Numbered from the stretch's first letter, positions 8,885-18,619 are shown. The stretch: DNA of 46,097 nucleotides from Rugamonas violacea (GCF_016461825.1 NZ_JAEMNU010000149.1:11202-57298), one strand, 5' to 3'. The notes: generated from the letters alone by a model not told the origin. A program made the numbers and translations.

Positions 8885-10945
8885 TTAACCCTTGCGACGA
8901 CGCGGCATGCCGTGGTCGCTGGCGCCGCCACGCGGCGCCTGGTTGCGGCGCGGCGCCGAAGCGTTACCGAAACCAAAAGTCGTCTGCAACGGATCGGGCT
9001 GGCGTGGGCCGCGCGGGCCTTTTGCGCCCGGCCCCATGCCGCCACCCTGACCACCCTGGCCGCCTTGACCACCCTGGCCGCCCTGGCCGCCTTGACCACC
9101 CTGGCCGCCCTGGCCGCCTTGACCACCCTGGCCGCGCGGGCCACGGGATTGACCTTCGTGCGGCGCGCCCAGCGGACGACCGCCGGCATAGGCGCCGATG
9201 CCTTGCGGCCGACCGCCCGGACGGCCCATGCCTTGACCGGCGCCGCCTGGACGACCCTGACCCTGGCCCTGCCCCTGGAAGCCGCCTTGCGAGCGTCCCA
9301 TGCCGCCGCGCGGACCTTTCGGGAACGGATCGGCGTTGCTGTTGCTGACGTCCGGACGGTTGAAGTTCGGCTCGTCGCGCTCGGCGCGCTCGGCGCGTTC
9401 GGCACGCTCGGGCCGCTCGGCGCGTTCGTTCGGCCGCGATGGACGCGGACCGTTGCCCTTCGGACCACGGCTCTCGGCGGTGGCCGGAATTTTCTTCTCG
9501 ACGCCATACGCCGCCAGCATGTCGCGCACGGCGTTTTCTTCCATCTCTTCCCAGCGACCGCGCTTCAGGTTGCTTGGCAGGCTCATCGCGCCGTAGCGGG
9601 TACGGATCAGGCGCGAGACGGTCAGGCCGATCGCCTCGAACATCCGGCGCACCTCGCGGTTACGGCCTTCGCCGATGATGACGCGATACCACTTGTTAAT
9701 GCCTTCGCCGCCGCCATCGGCGATCTTGGTGAATTGCGCCATGCCGTCTTCCAGCTCGACGCCGGCCAGCAGCTTCTGGCGCATGCCCTCTTCCAGCTCG
9801 CCCAGCGTGCGCACGGCGTATTCGCGGTCGATGTGGTAGCGCGGGTGCATCAGGCGGTTGGCCAGGTCACCCGAGGTGGTGAACAGCAGCAGGCCTTCGG
9901 TGTTGAAGTCGAGACGGCCGACGGCCAGCCATTTGCCGGCCTTCATGGTCGGCAAACGGTCGAACACGGAGGGACGGCCGTCCGGGTCGTCGTGGCTGAC
10001 GATCTCGCCGGCCGGCTTGTGGTACACCAGCACGCGCGGCGGCTTCTTGCTGACGCGGCGCTGGATCAGCTTGCCGTTCAGGCGGACGTGGTCGGTCGCC
10101 AGGATGCGCTGGCCGATGTGGGCCGGCTCGCCGTTGACCGAAACGCGGCCGGCGACGATCAAGTCTTCCATGTCGCGGCGCGAACCGAGACCGGCTTCGG
10201 CCAACACCTTGTGCAGCTTGGGCGCGTCGTCGTCCGAGGTCAGATCGCGGCGCACCACTTTGGCCGGCGCCTGGTAGCGCGCTTTCGGCTCTTCGCTGTC
10301 GAAGTCGTCCGAGGTGACATAGGAGAACGCCGCGTCGGCGTCGTCCACCGCCGGCGCGCCGCTGCGTTGTTGCTGCGGCTTGCCGCCCTTGCCTTTGTGC
10401 GGACCCTTGCCGGCGCCGCGCGTGTCGTTGCGCGGGCCGCGCTCGTGGCGTGGCTTGCCGTCGGCCGGCCAGACACCTTCGACGGCGGCTTCGCCTTCGA
10501 CGGCGACAACCGGCTCCGGACGCGGCATCATGGCCTGGCGGGCGGCGCGCTGTTCGCGCATCTGGCGTGGGCCGCGCGGCGGGCGCGGACCGCGCTCGCC
10601 GGCCGCGACAGGAGCGCCCGGCGCTTCCACTGCCGGGGCGGCTTGTGCCGGTGCGGCGCCATCGACGACGGCCGCGGCGGCTTCGACCGGCTTGGCAACC
10701 GGCTTGGCGCGCGGCTTCTTGACCGGCGCGGCGGCCTCGCCGGCGGGCGCGGCGACGGCGGCGGCGCCCTCGACGACGACGGCCTCGGCCTTCGGCTTGC
10801 GCTTCGGCTTGGCGACGGGCGCGCCGGACTCGGCGGCCACGGCCGCGTCGGCCTCGATCTGCGCCTTGGTACGACGCTTCGGTTTAGCGGCCACTTCGGC
10901 GGCGACTGCGCCCGGGACTGTCTCTTCGATATTAGGATTGTTCAT
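8885..10945 (-). CDS. rluB: 23S rRNA pseudouridine(2605) synthase RluB, extended
   Basis: RsuA/RluB-family pseudouridine synthase acting on 23S rRNA. The 686-residue product is more than twice the E. coli length. Residues 1 to about 240 are Ala/Lys/Pro-rich, basic and low-complexity. An S4 RNA-binding domain follows (about 243-290, KLHKVLAEAGLGSRRDMEDL), then the catalytic domain (about 303-480) with GRLDFNTEGLLL; its Asp (about 346) is the expected nucleophile. Beyond about 490 the chain is again disordered: an Arg/Glu tract, then Gly/Gln-rich sequence with about ten GGQ repeats (near 9041-9135), and a basic end. The start overlaps the end of scpB by 14 bases, so the two are probably one transcript. 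Family membership is certain. The RluB rather than RsuA/RluE call rests on the scpB neighbour and the extended form common in this group. Confidence 0.88.
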   Translation of the reverse strand: MNNPNIEETVPGAVAAEVAAKPKRRTKAQIEADAAVAAESGAPVAKPKRKPKAEAVVVEGAAAVAAPAGEAAAPVKKPRAKPVAKPVEAAAAVVDGAAPAQAAPAVEAPGAPVAAGERGPRPPRGPRQMREQRAARQAMMPRPEPVVAVEGEAAVEGVWPADGKPRHERGPRNDTRGAGKGPHKGKGGKPQQQRSGAPAVDDADAAFSYVTSDDFDSEEPKARYQAPAKVVRRDLTSDDDAPKLHKVLAEAGLGSRRDMEDLIVAGRVSVNGEPAHIGQRILATDHVRLNGKLIQRRVSKKPPRVLVYHKPAGEIVSHDDPDGRPSVFDRLPTMKAGKWLAVGRLDFNTEGLLLFTTSGDLANRLMHPRYHIDREYAVRTLGELEEGMRQKLLAGVELEDGMAQFTKIADGGGEGINKWYRVIIGEGRNREVRRMFEAIGLTVSRLIRTRYGAMSLPSNLKRGRWEEMEENAVRDMLAAYGVEKKIPATAESRGPKGNGPRPSRPNERAERPERAERAERAERDEPNFNRPDVSNSNADPFPKGPRGGMGRSQGGFQGQGQGQGRPGGAGQGMGRPGGRPQGIGAYAGGRPLGAPHEGQSRGPRGQGGQGGQGGQGGQGGQGGQGGQGGQGGQGGGMGPGAKGPRGPRQPDPLQTTFGFGNASAPRRNQAPRGGASDHGMPRRRKG
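9041..9135 (-). repeat. GGQ-encoding tandem repeat within rluB
   Basis: Degenerate 9-nt units encode Gly-Gly-Gln. They are arranged in higher-order 27-nt units (ACCACCCTGGCC-GCCCTGGCC-GCCTTG on the plus strand), two complete and others partial. Such arrays expand and contract by slippage, so copy number may vary between strains. Confidence 0.85.
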
Positions 10946-11726
10946 TATTCATTTCTTGGTTGTGCTCAGCGTCAACCGTTAAATCTGGCGCGGGGTCGTG
11001 AGTAGGTGCTTCATCTACAACGAAAGCATCGTGGCCGGCGTCCGGGCTTGCCGTGACGTCGTCGGCCACAAGCTCCTCATTTTCCGTACCAACATGTTGG
11101 GCGGCATCTTCAGCCGCTCTGTCAAAATTCTCCTGCAAGGCCGCCTCCAGCGCTTCCATATCCGGCTTGCTGCCCTGCATGTCGCTGATTTGCTGCAAAG
11201 GCGGCAGCTGGGACAGCGAATGCAAACCCAAATCATCCAAAAACTGCTTGGTGGTGCCCAACAAGGCGGGCCGCCCGACCACGTCGCGATAGCCGATGGC
11301 GTCGACCCAACCACGGTCTTCCAACATCTTGATCGTCTGTGAATTGACGGCGACGCCACGGATCTCCTCGATATCACCACGCGTCACCGGTTGCCGGTAG
11401 GCGATGATGGCCAGGGTTTCCATGGTGGCGCGCGAATACTTGGGCGGCTTTTCGGGGCTCAGGCGGTCGAGGTACAACTTCATCTCGGGGCGGCTCTGGA
11501 AGCGCCAGCCGGTCGACAGGCTGACCACTTCGATACCCTTGCCGGCCCAGTCCAAACGCAACTGCTCCAACAAGTCCTTGATCGTATCGGCACCCACTCC
11601 GGCGCCGCGCGGCCTGCCCTGGTCATCGAGCTCGACATATAGTTTTTTCAGACTATGTATCGACAAGGGCTCTTGCGCGCACAGCAACGCGGTTTCGAGG
11701 ACTCTTTTCGCCTCAACTGTATCCAT
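10932..11726 (-). CDS. scpB: Segregation and condensation protein B, ScpB
   Basis: Partner of the kleisin ScpA in the SMC/condensin complex that compacts and segregates chromosomes. The 264-residue product has tandem winged-helix domains: MDTVEAKRVLETALLCAQEPLS, then TGWRFQSRPEM, the family block RATMETLAIIAYRQPVTRGDIEEIRG split here as RATMETLAIIAYRQP and VTRGDIEEIRGV, and GRPALLGTTKQFLDDLGL. An acidic tail of about 90 residues follows (Asp/Glu/His-rich), longer than the minimal family. The end overlaps the rluB start by 14 bases. No scpA is present in the window. The ATG at 11726 gives the canonical N-terminus. Confidence 0.94.
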   Translation of the reverse strand: MDTVEAKRVLETALLCAQEPLSIHSLKKLYVELDDQGRPRGAGVGADTIKDLLEQLRLDWAGKGIEVVSLSTGWRFQSRPEMKLYLDRLSPEKPPKYSRATMETLAIIAYRQPVTRGDIEEIRGVAVNSQTIKMLEDRGWVDAIGYRDVVGRPALLGTTKQFLDDLGLHSLSQLPPLQQISDMQGSKPDMEALEAALQENFDRAAEDAAQHVGTENEELVADDVTASPDAGHDAFVVDEAPTHDPAPDLTVDAEHNQEMNNEQS

Positions 11727-12079
11727 AGCAATCTTGTGGTTGCATCAAATGCAAGAAAGAAATCAATCACATTCAGTAAGGCCGTTGGCCGACACGCCGT
11801 GTCGCCAGGAAGGAGTACTCGCTGAAGCTGTTTGTCCGACGCCCGGGCCGATGCGCGCCGAGCGGGAGTGTTACAGGTGGAGAGACATGCCACCGACGGC
11901 CTGCGACACAGCAGCAGTGACCGTTGATTTCAAAGTGAAACGCGATCCAGGCACGCCGTTTTCGGGCGAAAACGCACGTGCAACTATACCAACGATCAAT
12001 ACCGTTTCATCCAACAATCCGAATTGTACCTGATAAAAGCGCGAAAAGCGCATTTCCGCTACGGGATATGTAACACAGC
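11727..12079. other. Gene-free stretch between glk and scpB
   Basis: Both neighbours read on the minus strand. Small open frames here have no recognisable features. A 4-bp GCGC hairpin followed by four U on the minus strand (12035-12051) could be a weak glk terminator. No convincing promoter for scpB was found. Confidence 0.4.
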
Positions 12080-13105
12080 TTACGCCAAGGAAAGCTTTTC
12101 CGACAAAATTGCGGATACGCCAACAAAAGCCGGGTACTCGGCGGTGATGACGAAGATCGGCACTTGCGCCAGATATTTGGCGAAGCGGCCCTTCTGCTCG
12201 AAGCGGGCGCGGAAACCGGAGCGGTCGAAGCGCTGGCCCAGGCGCGGCACGATGCCGCCCCCTATATAGATGCCGCCCTGCGCGCCCAGGGTCACGGCGA
12301 TGTTGCCGGCGACGGTGGCGAGCATGCAGCAGAAGGCCTCGATGACCTCGTCGCACAGGGTGCACTCGCCGGCCAGGGCGCGGCGGGCGATTTCCGGCGC
12401 CGACAGGTTCTCCGCCGGCAGGTCGGTGTGCTCGGCCAGGGCGCGGTAGATCAATTCCAGGCCGACGCCCGACATCAGGCGTTCGGCCGAGACGTGGTCG
12501 AACTCGCGCCAGGCGAAGCGCAGGATGGCCACCTCGGTCTCGTTCATCGGCGAGAAGCTGACATGGCCGCCCTCACTGAGCAGGGCCGTCCAGCCGCTGC
12601 GCGACGGCACCAGGCCGGACACGCCGAGGCCGGTGCCGGCGCCGATCAGGCCGATGGCGCTGTCGGCCACGGCGGCGCCGCCGCCGACCTGGCGTTTCTG
12701 CGCCTCCGACAGCAAGGGCAGCGAGCGGGCCAAGGCGGTGAAATCGTTTACCACGACCAAGGTGTCGAAGCCGCAGGCCAGGCGCAGCGCCTCGATCGAG
12801 AATTCCCAGTGGTGGTTGGTCATGCGCACCATATCCCCGGTGACCGGGTTGGCGATGGCGATCGCCCCCAAACGCACGTCGGCAACCCCGGCCGCCGTCA
12901 CGGCCGGCGAGGCCAGGTAGGCCAGCAGGGCCGCCGCCAGGGTCGGATAGTCGGCACAGGCCAGCACCTCGATCAGCTCGATCTTGCCGGGCGCCGTCTC
13001 CAGCGCGAAGCGCGCGTTGGTGCCGCCGATGTCGGCCAACAAACGGGGGCCGTTGGCAAAACCGGAGGTGGAAGCGGACGACGTTGGAAGGGACTGGGCT
13101 GTCAT
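12080..13105 (-). CDS. glk: Glucokinase
   Basis: ATP-dependent glucose phosphorylation feeding the Entner-Doudoroff/glycolytic routes; bacterial Glk family. The phosphate-1 motif LLADIGGTNARFALE is near residue 22 from the chosen ATG, followed by NPVTGDMVRMTNHHWEFS, VVNDFTALA, GAGTGLGVSGLVP, the EGGHVSF metal/sugar region, and LGAQGGIYIGGGIVPRLG. About 341 residues, normal for the family; unlike some Burkholderia relatives it is not fused to HexR. The ATG at 13105 is chosen over an in-frame GTG at 13150 because the extra residues are not family-like, although neither has a clear ribosome site. It stands alone on the minus strand. A HexR-like palindrome lies upstream, fitting sugar-phosphate control. 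Confidence 0.93.
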   Translation of the reverse strand: MTAQSLPTSSASTSGFANGPRLLADIGGTNARFALETAPGKIELIEVLACADYPTLAAALLAYLASPAVTAAGVADVRLGAIAIANPVTGDMVRMTNHHWEFSIEALRLACGFDTLVVVNDFTALARSLPLLSEAQKRQVGGGAAVADSAIGLIGAGTGLGVSGLVPSRSGWTALLSEGGHVSFSPMNETEVAILRFAWREFDHVSAERLMSGVGLELIYRALAEHTDLPAENLSAPEIARRALAGECTLCDEVIEAFCCMLATVAGNIAVTLGAQGGIYIGGGIVPRLGQRFDRSGFRARFEQKGRFAKYLAQVPIFVITAEYPAFVGVSAILSEKLSLA

Positions 13106-13169
13106 GATCGAGGAAAGAGAAAGGATGCTCAAGCTTAAAGGATTCTTCACTTAGCACGCAAGGTCTGTT

Positions 13170-13184
13170 TGTAGTTTTAGTACA
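13170..13184. promoter_or_regulatory. HexR-like operator upstream of glk
   Basis: TGTAGTTTTAGTACA: arms TGTA and TACA around a 7-nt AT-rich centre, with near-symmetry in the inner positions. This resembles the TGTA-N7-TACA pattern described for HexR, the sugar-phosphate-responsive regulator of central carbon metabolism. It lies 65 bp upstream of the chosen glk ATG. No hexR gene is in the window. Confidence 0.45.
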
Positions 13185-13422
13185 TCGCAAGCCACACTCA
13201 GAACAAAAAATTACAATTTGAAATATTTGACTCGTAGTATGACTACCGAACAGCATCGACCGATAGCCGGGGGCGGCAGACACCTGCGGCCATGGGCGCG
13301 TCCCGCAGGACGAAGATATGGGATGAAAAAGGCGGCGGGTGGCCGGCATGGACGCGGGACTGTTGGGCGGAATTTAACTGCTTGACCGGATGGCGGCGCA
13401 AACCAAAAACCCGGGCAGGCAC

Positions 13423-13454
13423 CGGGGGTCGGACCCCGCAGGGTCTGACCCCGG
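13423..13454. repeat. Imperfect 12-bp inverted repeat (candidate interspersed palindrome)
   Basis: GGGGTCGGACCC (13425-13436) and GGGTCTGACCCC (13441-13452) pair over 12 bp with a single mismatch around a CGCA loop. It lies 50-80 bp past the DedA-rhodanese stop. With no U-run it does not look like a terminator; the self-similar GGGTCnGACCC arms look like a REP-type element. Confidence 0.5.
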
Positions 13455-13506
13455 CACTTTGCCTCTGGGCTTGGCCGGCAGCGGCGGCGCCCTGGCGGCC
13501 GAAAAC

Positions 13507-14466
13507 TTACTGCGGCATGCCCTGGCTGAGTTCTTCCGCCTCCAGGCGGGCGCGGGCGAAGGCGAGGTTCCACGCTTCCAGGCCGCCATGCAGCGGCTTG
13601 GCGCGATGGTAGCCGTGGGCCAGCAGTTGCTTGGCCACATGGGCGGCCGTCACGTCGTTGGGGCAGCTGCAATAGACGACGATGTGCTGGTCCTTGCCGA
13701 AGGCGGCCAAGGCCGTCAGCGGATCGCCGCCGTTGAACAGCACGGCGCCGGGCACGGCCGGCTCCATCATCTGCGCGGTGGCGCTGCGGGCGTCGACCAG
13801 CACCGGCTCCTGGCCCTGCGCCATCAACTGTTGCAAATCCTGGATGCTGATGCGCTCGATCTCCACCGATTGATGGAAACGCTTGCGCTCGACATATTTG
13901 AACGAGATGAACAACAGCAGCAACACGATCAGCACGATCAGGGCGGTGGTGCCCATGGTGCTGAGGATGCCCAGCACCTGGTCGACGCTGGTGTGGAAGT
14001 AGGCGCCGATGGCGATGCCGGTGCCGCTCCACAGCAAACCGCCGAGCACGCTAAAGCCGAGGAAGGTGGCGTTGCTGGTGCCCATGGCGCCGGCCAGCGG
14101 CGGGGCGATGGTGTTAAAGCCGGGAATGAACTTGGCGACGATCAGCGCCTTCGGCCCCCAGCGCTTGAAATTGTCCTCGGTCTGGCTGACGCAGTAGTCG
14201 GGCGACAGCGAGATGCGGCACAGCAGCTTGAGGATGCGCTTGCCATAGTAGCGGCCGGCGCCGAACCAGAAGCAATCGCTGATCAGACAGGCGAGCAGGC
14301 TCACCGCCAGCACGGCGGGCCAGCTGAAGTCGCCGTCGACGCCCAGGGCGCCGGCCACGATCAGGATCGGAAAGGCGGGAATGGGCAGGCCGATTTGTTC
14401 GACCAGCACGACGGCGAAAACGATCAGCACGCCATATTCTTGCAGCAGGAGTATTAGGTTCGACAT
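13507..14466 (-). CDS. DedA-family membrane protein fused to a rhodanese domain
   Basis: A 319-residue two-domain protein. Residues 1 to about 190 are a DedA/SNARE-associated (VTT) membrane domain with several hydrophobic segments. Its markers are FPILIVAGALG near 32, FGAGRYYGKRIL, and the signature KFIPGFNTIAPPLAGAMG at 112-129. DedA proteins are linked to undecaprenyl-phosphate/phospholipid flipping and membrane homeostasis. Residues about 205-310 form a cytoplasmic rhodanese-like domain with VLVDARS and an active-site-like loop VVYCSCPND (Cys266). The fold and active Cys suggest sulfur transfer or a redox/phospholipid-linked sensor role, but the substrate is unknown. Transcribed alone on the minus strand; the Shine-Dalgarno site is weak. 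Confidence 0.88.
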   Translation of the reverse strand: MSNLILLLQEYGVLIVFAVVLVEQIGLPIPAFPILIVAGALGVDGDFSWPAVLAVSLLACLISDCFWFGAGRYYGKRILKLLCRISLSPDYCVSQTEDNFKRWGPKALIVAKFIPGFNTIAPPLAGAMGTSNATFLGFSVLGGLLWSGTGIAIGAYFHTSVDQVLGILSTMGTTALIVLIVLLLLFISFKYVERKRFHQSVEIERISIQDLQQLMAQGQEPVLVDARSATAQMMEPAVPGAVLFNGGDPLTALAAFGKDQHIVVYCSCPNDVTAAHVAKQLLAHGYHRAKPLHGGLEAWNLAFARARLEAEELSQGMPQ

Positions 14467-14534
14467 TCTTCTATCTTATCTCAAAAAACGCCGGGCGGCG
14501 GCCGGAAAAGCCCGCCGGCGCCGCCATGCCACAG

Positions 14535-16289
<1,755 letters not shown>

Positions 16290-16291
16290 GC

Positions 16292-17338
16292 TTATTTCAC
16301 TTTCGGATCGAGCGCGTCGCGCAGGGCATCGGTCAACAGCGAGAAGGCCGTCACCAGCACGGCCATGGCCAGCGCGGCGGCGCTGAGCTGCCACCACTTG
16401 CCGAGGATCAGCTCGTTCTGCGCCTCGTTCAGCATGCTGCCCCAGGACACCACGCCGACCGGCACGCCGAAGCCGAGGAAGCTGAGGATCACCTCGGCCT
16501 TGATGAAGCCGACCACCAGGATCGACAGCTGCACCAGCGCGACGTGGCTGACGTTGGGCAGGATGTGCGAGAACATGCGGCGCCAGTGCGAGGCGCCGAT
16601 GGCGTCGGCCGCCATCACGTACTCGCGCGCCTTGTGCTTGATGTACTCGGCGCGGATCAGCCGGAAGGGAGCGGTCCAGCCGGTCAGGCCGAGGATCAGC
16701 ACGATGGTCGGCACGCCCTTCTGCTGCAACACGGCGGCCACCGTCAAGATCATCAGGATCGAGGGAATGGCGGTGAACACGCTGTAGAACCAGTTGAAGA
16801 AATCGTCGACCAGGCCGCCGTAATAACCGGCGACGGCGCCGAACAAGGTGCCCAGGCCGACCGCCAGCGCGGCCGCCACCAGGCCGACCACGATCGAGGT
16901 CTCGGCGCCCTTGATGGTCTTCTTGACGACGTCGTGGCCCCATTTGTCGGCGCCGAAGGGCAAGGTCTGGCGCAGCGCCGGGCCGGCGCCGGCCATGGCG
17001 CCGGCGCCATGGCCGGCGCGCAACTGGCGCAAGTCCTCGGCCAGCGGGTCGAACTCGTTGGCCGGACGCGGCGCGCCGGCCGCGGCGGCGGCCAGCTCCG
17101 CCGGCTCGGCCGGCGCAGCGGCAGCAGCGGCAGCAGCAGCGGCGAAGCCCGGCGGCGCGTAGCTGACGGCCACCTCGTCCTCCCAGTCGGCGACGATCAG
17201 CCCGCCGGCCGACAGCAGCAGCATCAGCAGGAAGGCGGCGACCACGGCCAGCGCCAGCATCGCCACGCGGTCGGCGCGCAGGCGGCGCCAGGCCAGCGCC
17301 CACAGGCCGGGAGAATGTTGCATGTTGCTCAAATCCAT
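16292..17338 (-). CDS. Peptide-type ABC importer permease (YejE/DppC-like)
   Basis: Inner-membrane permease of the binding-protein-dependent type, 348 residues. After one N-terminal transmembrane segment (about 28-50) there is a periplasmic insert that is unusually rich in alanine and proline (about 65-130). Further transmembrane segments follow from about 145. The cytoplasmic EAA loop is in the region YVMAADAIGASHWRRMFSHILPN, seen as YVMAADAIGAS then RRMFSHILPN. It carries the DppC-family motifs FGADKWGHDV and LSFLGFGVPVG. It lies 14 nt after the other permease and 2 nt before the ATPase gene, one operon. The start at 17338 has only a weak ribosome site; a Met at residue 6 is an alternative. 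Confidence 0.92.
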   Translation of the reverse strand: MDLSNMQHSPGLWALAWRRLRADRVAMLALAVVAAFLLMLLLSAGGLIVADWEDEVAVSYAPPGFAAAAAAAAAAPAEPAELAAAAAGAPRPANEFDPLAEDLRQLRAGHGAGAMAGAGPALRQTLPFGADKWGHDVVKKTIKGAETSIVVGLVAAALAVGLGTLFGAVAGYYGGLVDDFFNWFYSVFTAIPSILMILTVAAVLQQKGVPTIVLILGLTGWTAPFRLIRAEYIKHKAREYVMAADAIGASHWRRMFSHILPNVSHVALVQLSILVVGFIKAEVILSFLGFGVPVGVVSWGSMLNEAQNELILGKWWQLSAAALAMAVLVTAFSLLTDALRDALDPKVK

Positions 17339-17352
17339 AAGCCGCCGTCCCC

Positions 17353-18291
17353 TTACTTCAGTTGCACGCGCGGATCGACGGCCTGGTACAGCAGGTCGGT
17401 CAGCAGATTAAAGATCATCGTGGCGACGGCGACGTAGACGGTGATGGCCTTAATCACCGGAAAGTCGCTGCGCTCGACGGCCAGGATCACCTCGCGCCCG
17501 ATGCCGGGGATGCCGAAGAAGCGCTCCAGCAAAAAGGCGCCGATCAGCAAGGCCGGCAGGTTGGCCATGACATGGGTGATGATGGGGATGGCGGCGTTGC
17601 GCAGCACGTGCAAGCACATCACGCGTGCCTCGCCCAGGCCCTTGGCGCGGGCGGTGCGCACATAGTCCTGGTTGACCTCGTCGAGCACGAAGCTGCGGTA
17701 CAGGCGCAAGGTCGGCGCGATCGACACGGCCAGGCCGATCAAAATCGGCAGGCTGGCGTAGCGCAGCAGGTTTTCCCAGAAACTATCGCCCCAGCCCTGC
17801 ACCGGGAACAGGCCCAGCTTGAAGGCCAGGCCGTACTGGAACACGATGATGTAGACCAGGATGCTGATCGACATGCCGACGGTGCAGGCGACCATCACCG
17901 CGCGGTCGGTCAGCGAGCCGCGCACGAAGGCGATGGCCAGCGCCAGCGCGATGCCCAGCACCGTCTCCAGCACGGTCAGCGGCAGCAGCACCGTCAGCGA
18001 CGGCCCCAGCCGGCTGCCGATGATCTGCGCCACGCTCTCGCCGGTGGCCCAGCTGTGGCCGAAGTCGAAGCTGGCGATCTGCTGGATGAAGATCCACAGC
18101 TGCACATAGTAGGGCTGATCGACGCCGAGCTGGCGGCGGATGTTGGCGATGCTCTCGGCGTTCGCCATCTTGCCGGCCAGGATGTAGGCCGGGTCGCCGC
18201 CGACCCAGTTGAACAAGATAAACACCAGCAAGACCACGCCCAGCATGGTCGGCAGCATCTGCCACAGCCGGCGCACGATATAAGCAAACAT
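17353..18291 (-). CDS. Peptide-type ABC importer permease (YejB/DppB-like)
   Basis: Inner-membrane permease, 312 residues, with the DppB-type N-terminus MFAYIVRRLWQMLPTMLGV and about six transmembrane segments. The NWVGGDPAYILAG and LGVDQPYYVQLWIF segments and the EAA region (YVRTARAKGLGEARVMCLHVLRN, read as YVRTARAKGLGEARV then LHVLRNAA) are characteristic. It also has FFGIPGIGREVILAVERSDFP. It is the first gene of the three-gene importer operon and is divergent from a TBDT gene across a 328-bp regulatory region. No periplasmic binding protein is encoded in the locus, so one must be supplied from elsewhere or the genes use an unusual partner. Confidence 0.93.
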   Translation of the reverse strand: MFAYIVRRLWQMLPTMLGVVLLVFILFNWVGGDPAYILAGKMANAESIANIRRQLGVDQPYYVQLWIFIQQIASFDFGHSWATGESVAQIIGSRLGPSLTVLLPLTVLETVLGIALALAIAFVRGSLTDRAVMVACTVGMSISILVYIIVFQYGLAFKLGLFPVQGWGDSFWENLLRYASLPILIGLAVSIAPTLRLYRSFVLDEVNQDYVRTARAKGLGEARVMCLHVLRNAAIPIITHVMANLPALLIGAFLLERFFGIPGIGREVILAVERSDFPVIKAITVYVAVATMIFNLLTDLLYQAVDPRVQLK

Positions 18292-18457
18292 GAACCATCC
18301 CTATTCTTTATTAGCCGGGCTTATGTTGCCGCCGCCGAATTGGCGTAACGATAACGCAAAAGCCTGGTCCACTGGCCAACTTTCCGCATGGCATATCCAC
18401 AGGCAATGGAGCCATAACTTTTTATTTTGAAAAAATGACAAAACCCCGCAGCTTAGC

Positions 18458-18463
18458 ATTATA
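18458..18463 (-). promoter_or_regulatory. -10 element for the ABC importer operon
   Basis: Perfect TATAAT on the minus strand. There is no -35 match at 16-18 nt; instead that position falls inside the palindrome 18477-18496. This layout is typical of activator-dependent promoters or operator-overlapped ones. Confidence 0.4.
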
Positions 18464-18476
18464 AATTTACTATTTT

Positions 18477-18496
18477 ATTGGCATATATATGCCAAT
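18477..18496. promoter_or_regulatory. Perfect 20-bp palindromic operator candidate
   Basis: ATTGGCATATATATGCCAAT is fully self-complementary. It covers the -35 position of the importer promoter and is centred about 70 bp upstream of the predicted TBDT 1 start. One dimeric regulator could therefore control both directions. The regulator is not in the window. Confidence 0.6.
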
Positions 18497-18520
18497 TTAC
18501 CAGGAATTGCCGAACAAAAA

Positions 18521-18550
18521 TTGACAGCGGCGGGCTCCGAGTGGTCTGAT
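18521..18550 (+). promoter_or_regulatory. Promoter candidate of TBDT 1
   Basis: TTGACA (18521-18526, perfect) and TCTGAT (18545-18550, four of six) separated by 18 nt; leader of about 65 nt. A TTGACA element also lies upstream of the next two TBDT genes. Confidence 0.45.
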
Positions 18551-18619
18551 ATGCGCCCTGTAAGATTCCGGCCGCCGGCGGCCGGCAATCCACCCCATCC
18601 CATGAAAGAAGTATCCGTA

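Larger units (their letters stand above)
13106..13506. other. Gene-free stretch between the DedA-rhodanese gene and glk
   Basis: Holds the glk upstream region with a HexR-like site (13170-13184) and, nearer the DedA gene, a long imperfect palindrome (13425-13452). No gene was recognised. Confidence 0.6.
18292..18619. promoter_or_regulatory. Divergent control region between ABC importer and TBDT 1
   Basis: AT-rich, low-GC island relative to its flanks. It holds a perfect TATAAT for the importer (minus, 18458-18463), a perfect 20-bp palindrome (18477-18496), and a TTGACA-based promoter for TBDT 1 (plus, 18521-18550). Confidence 0.6.

Noticed and set aside
9041..9135. CRISPR-like array
   Set aside because: The repeats are in-frame 9/27-nt coding units without unique spacers; they encode GGQ in rluB.
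11648..11893. 81-codon minus-strand frame upstream of scpB
   Set aside because: Overlaps the scpB start in another frame, with no family features or ribosome site.
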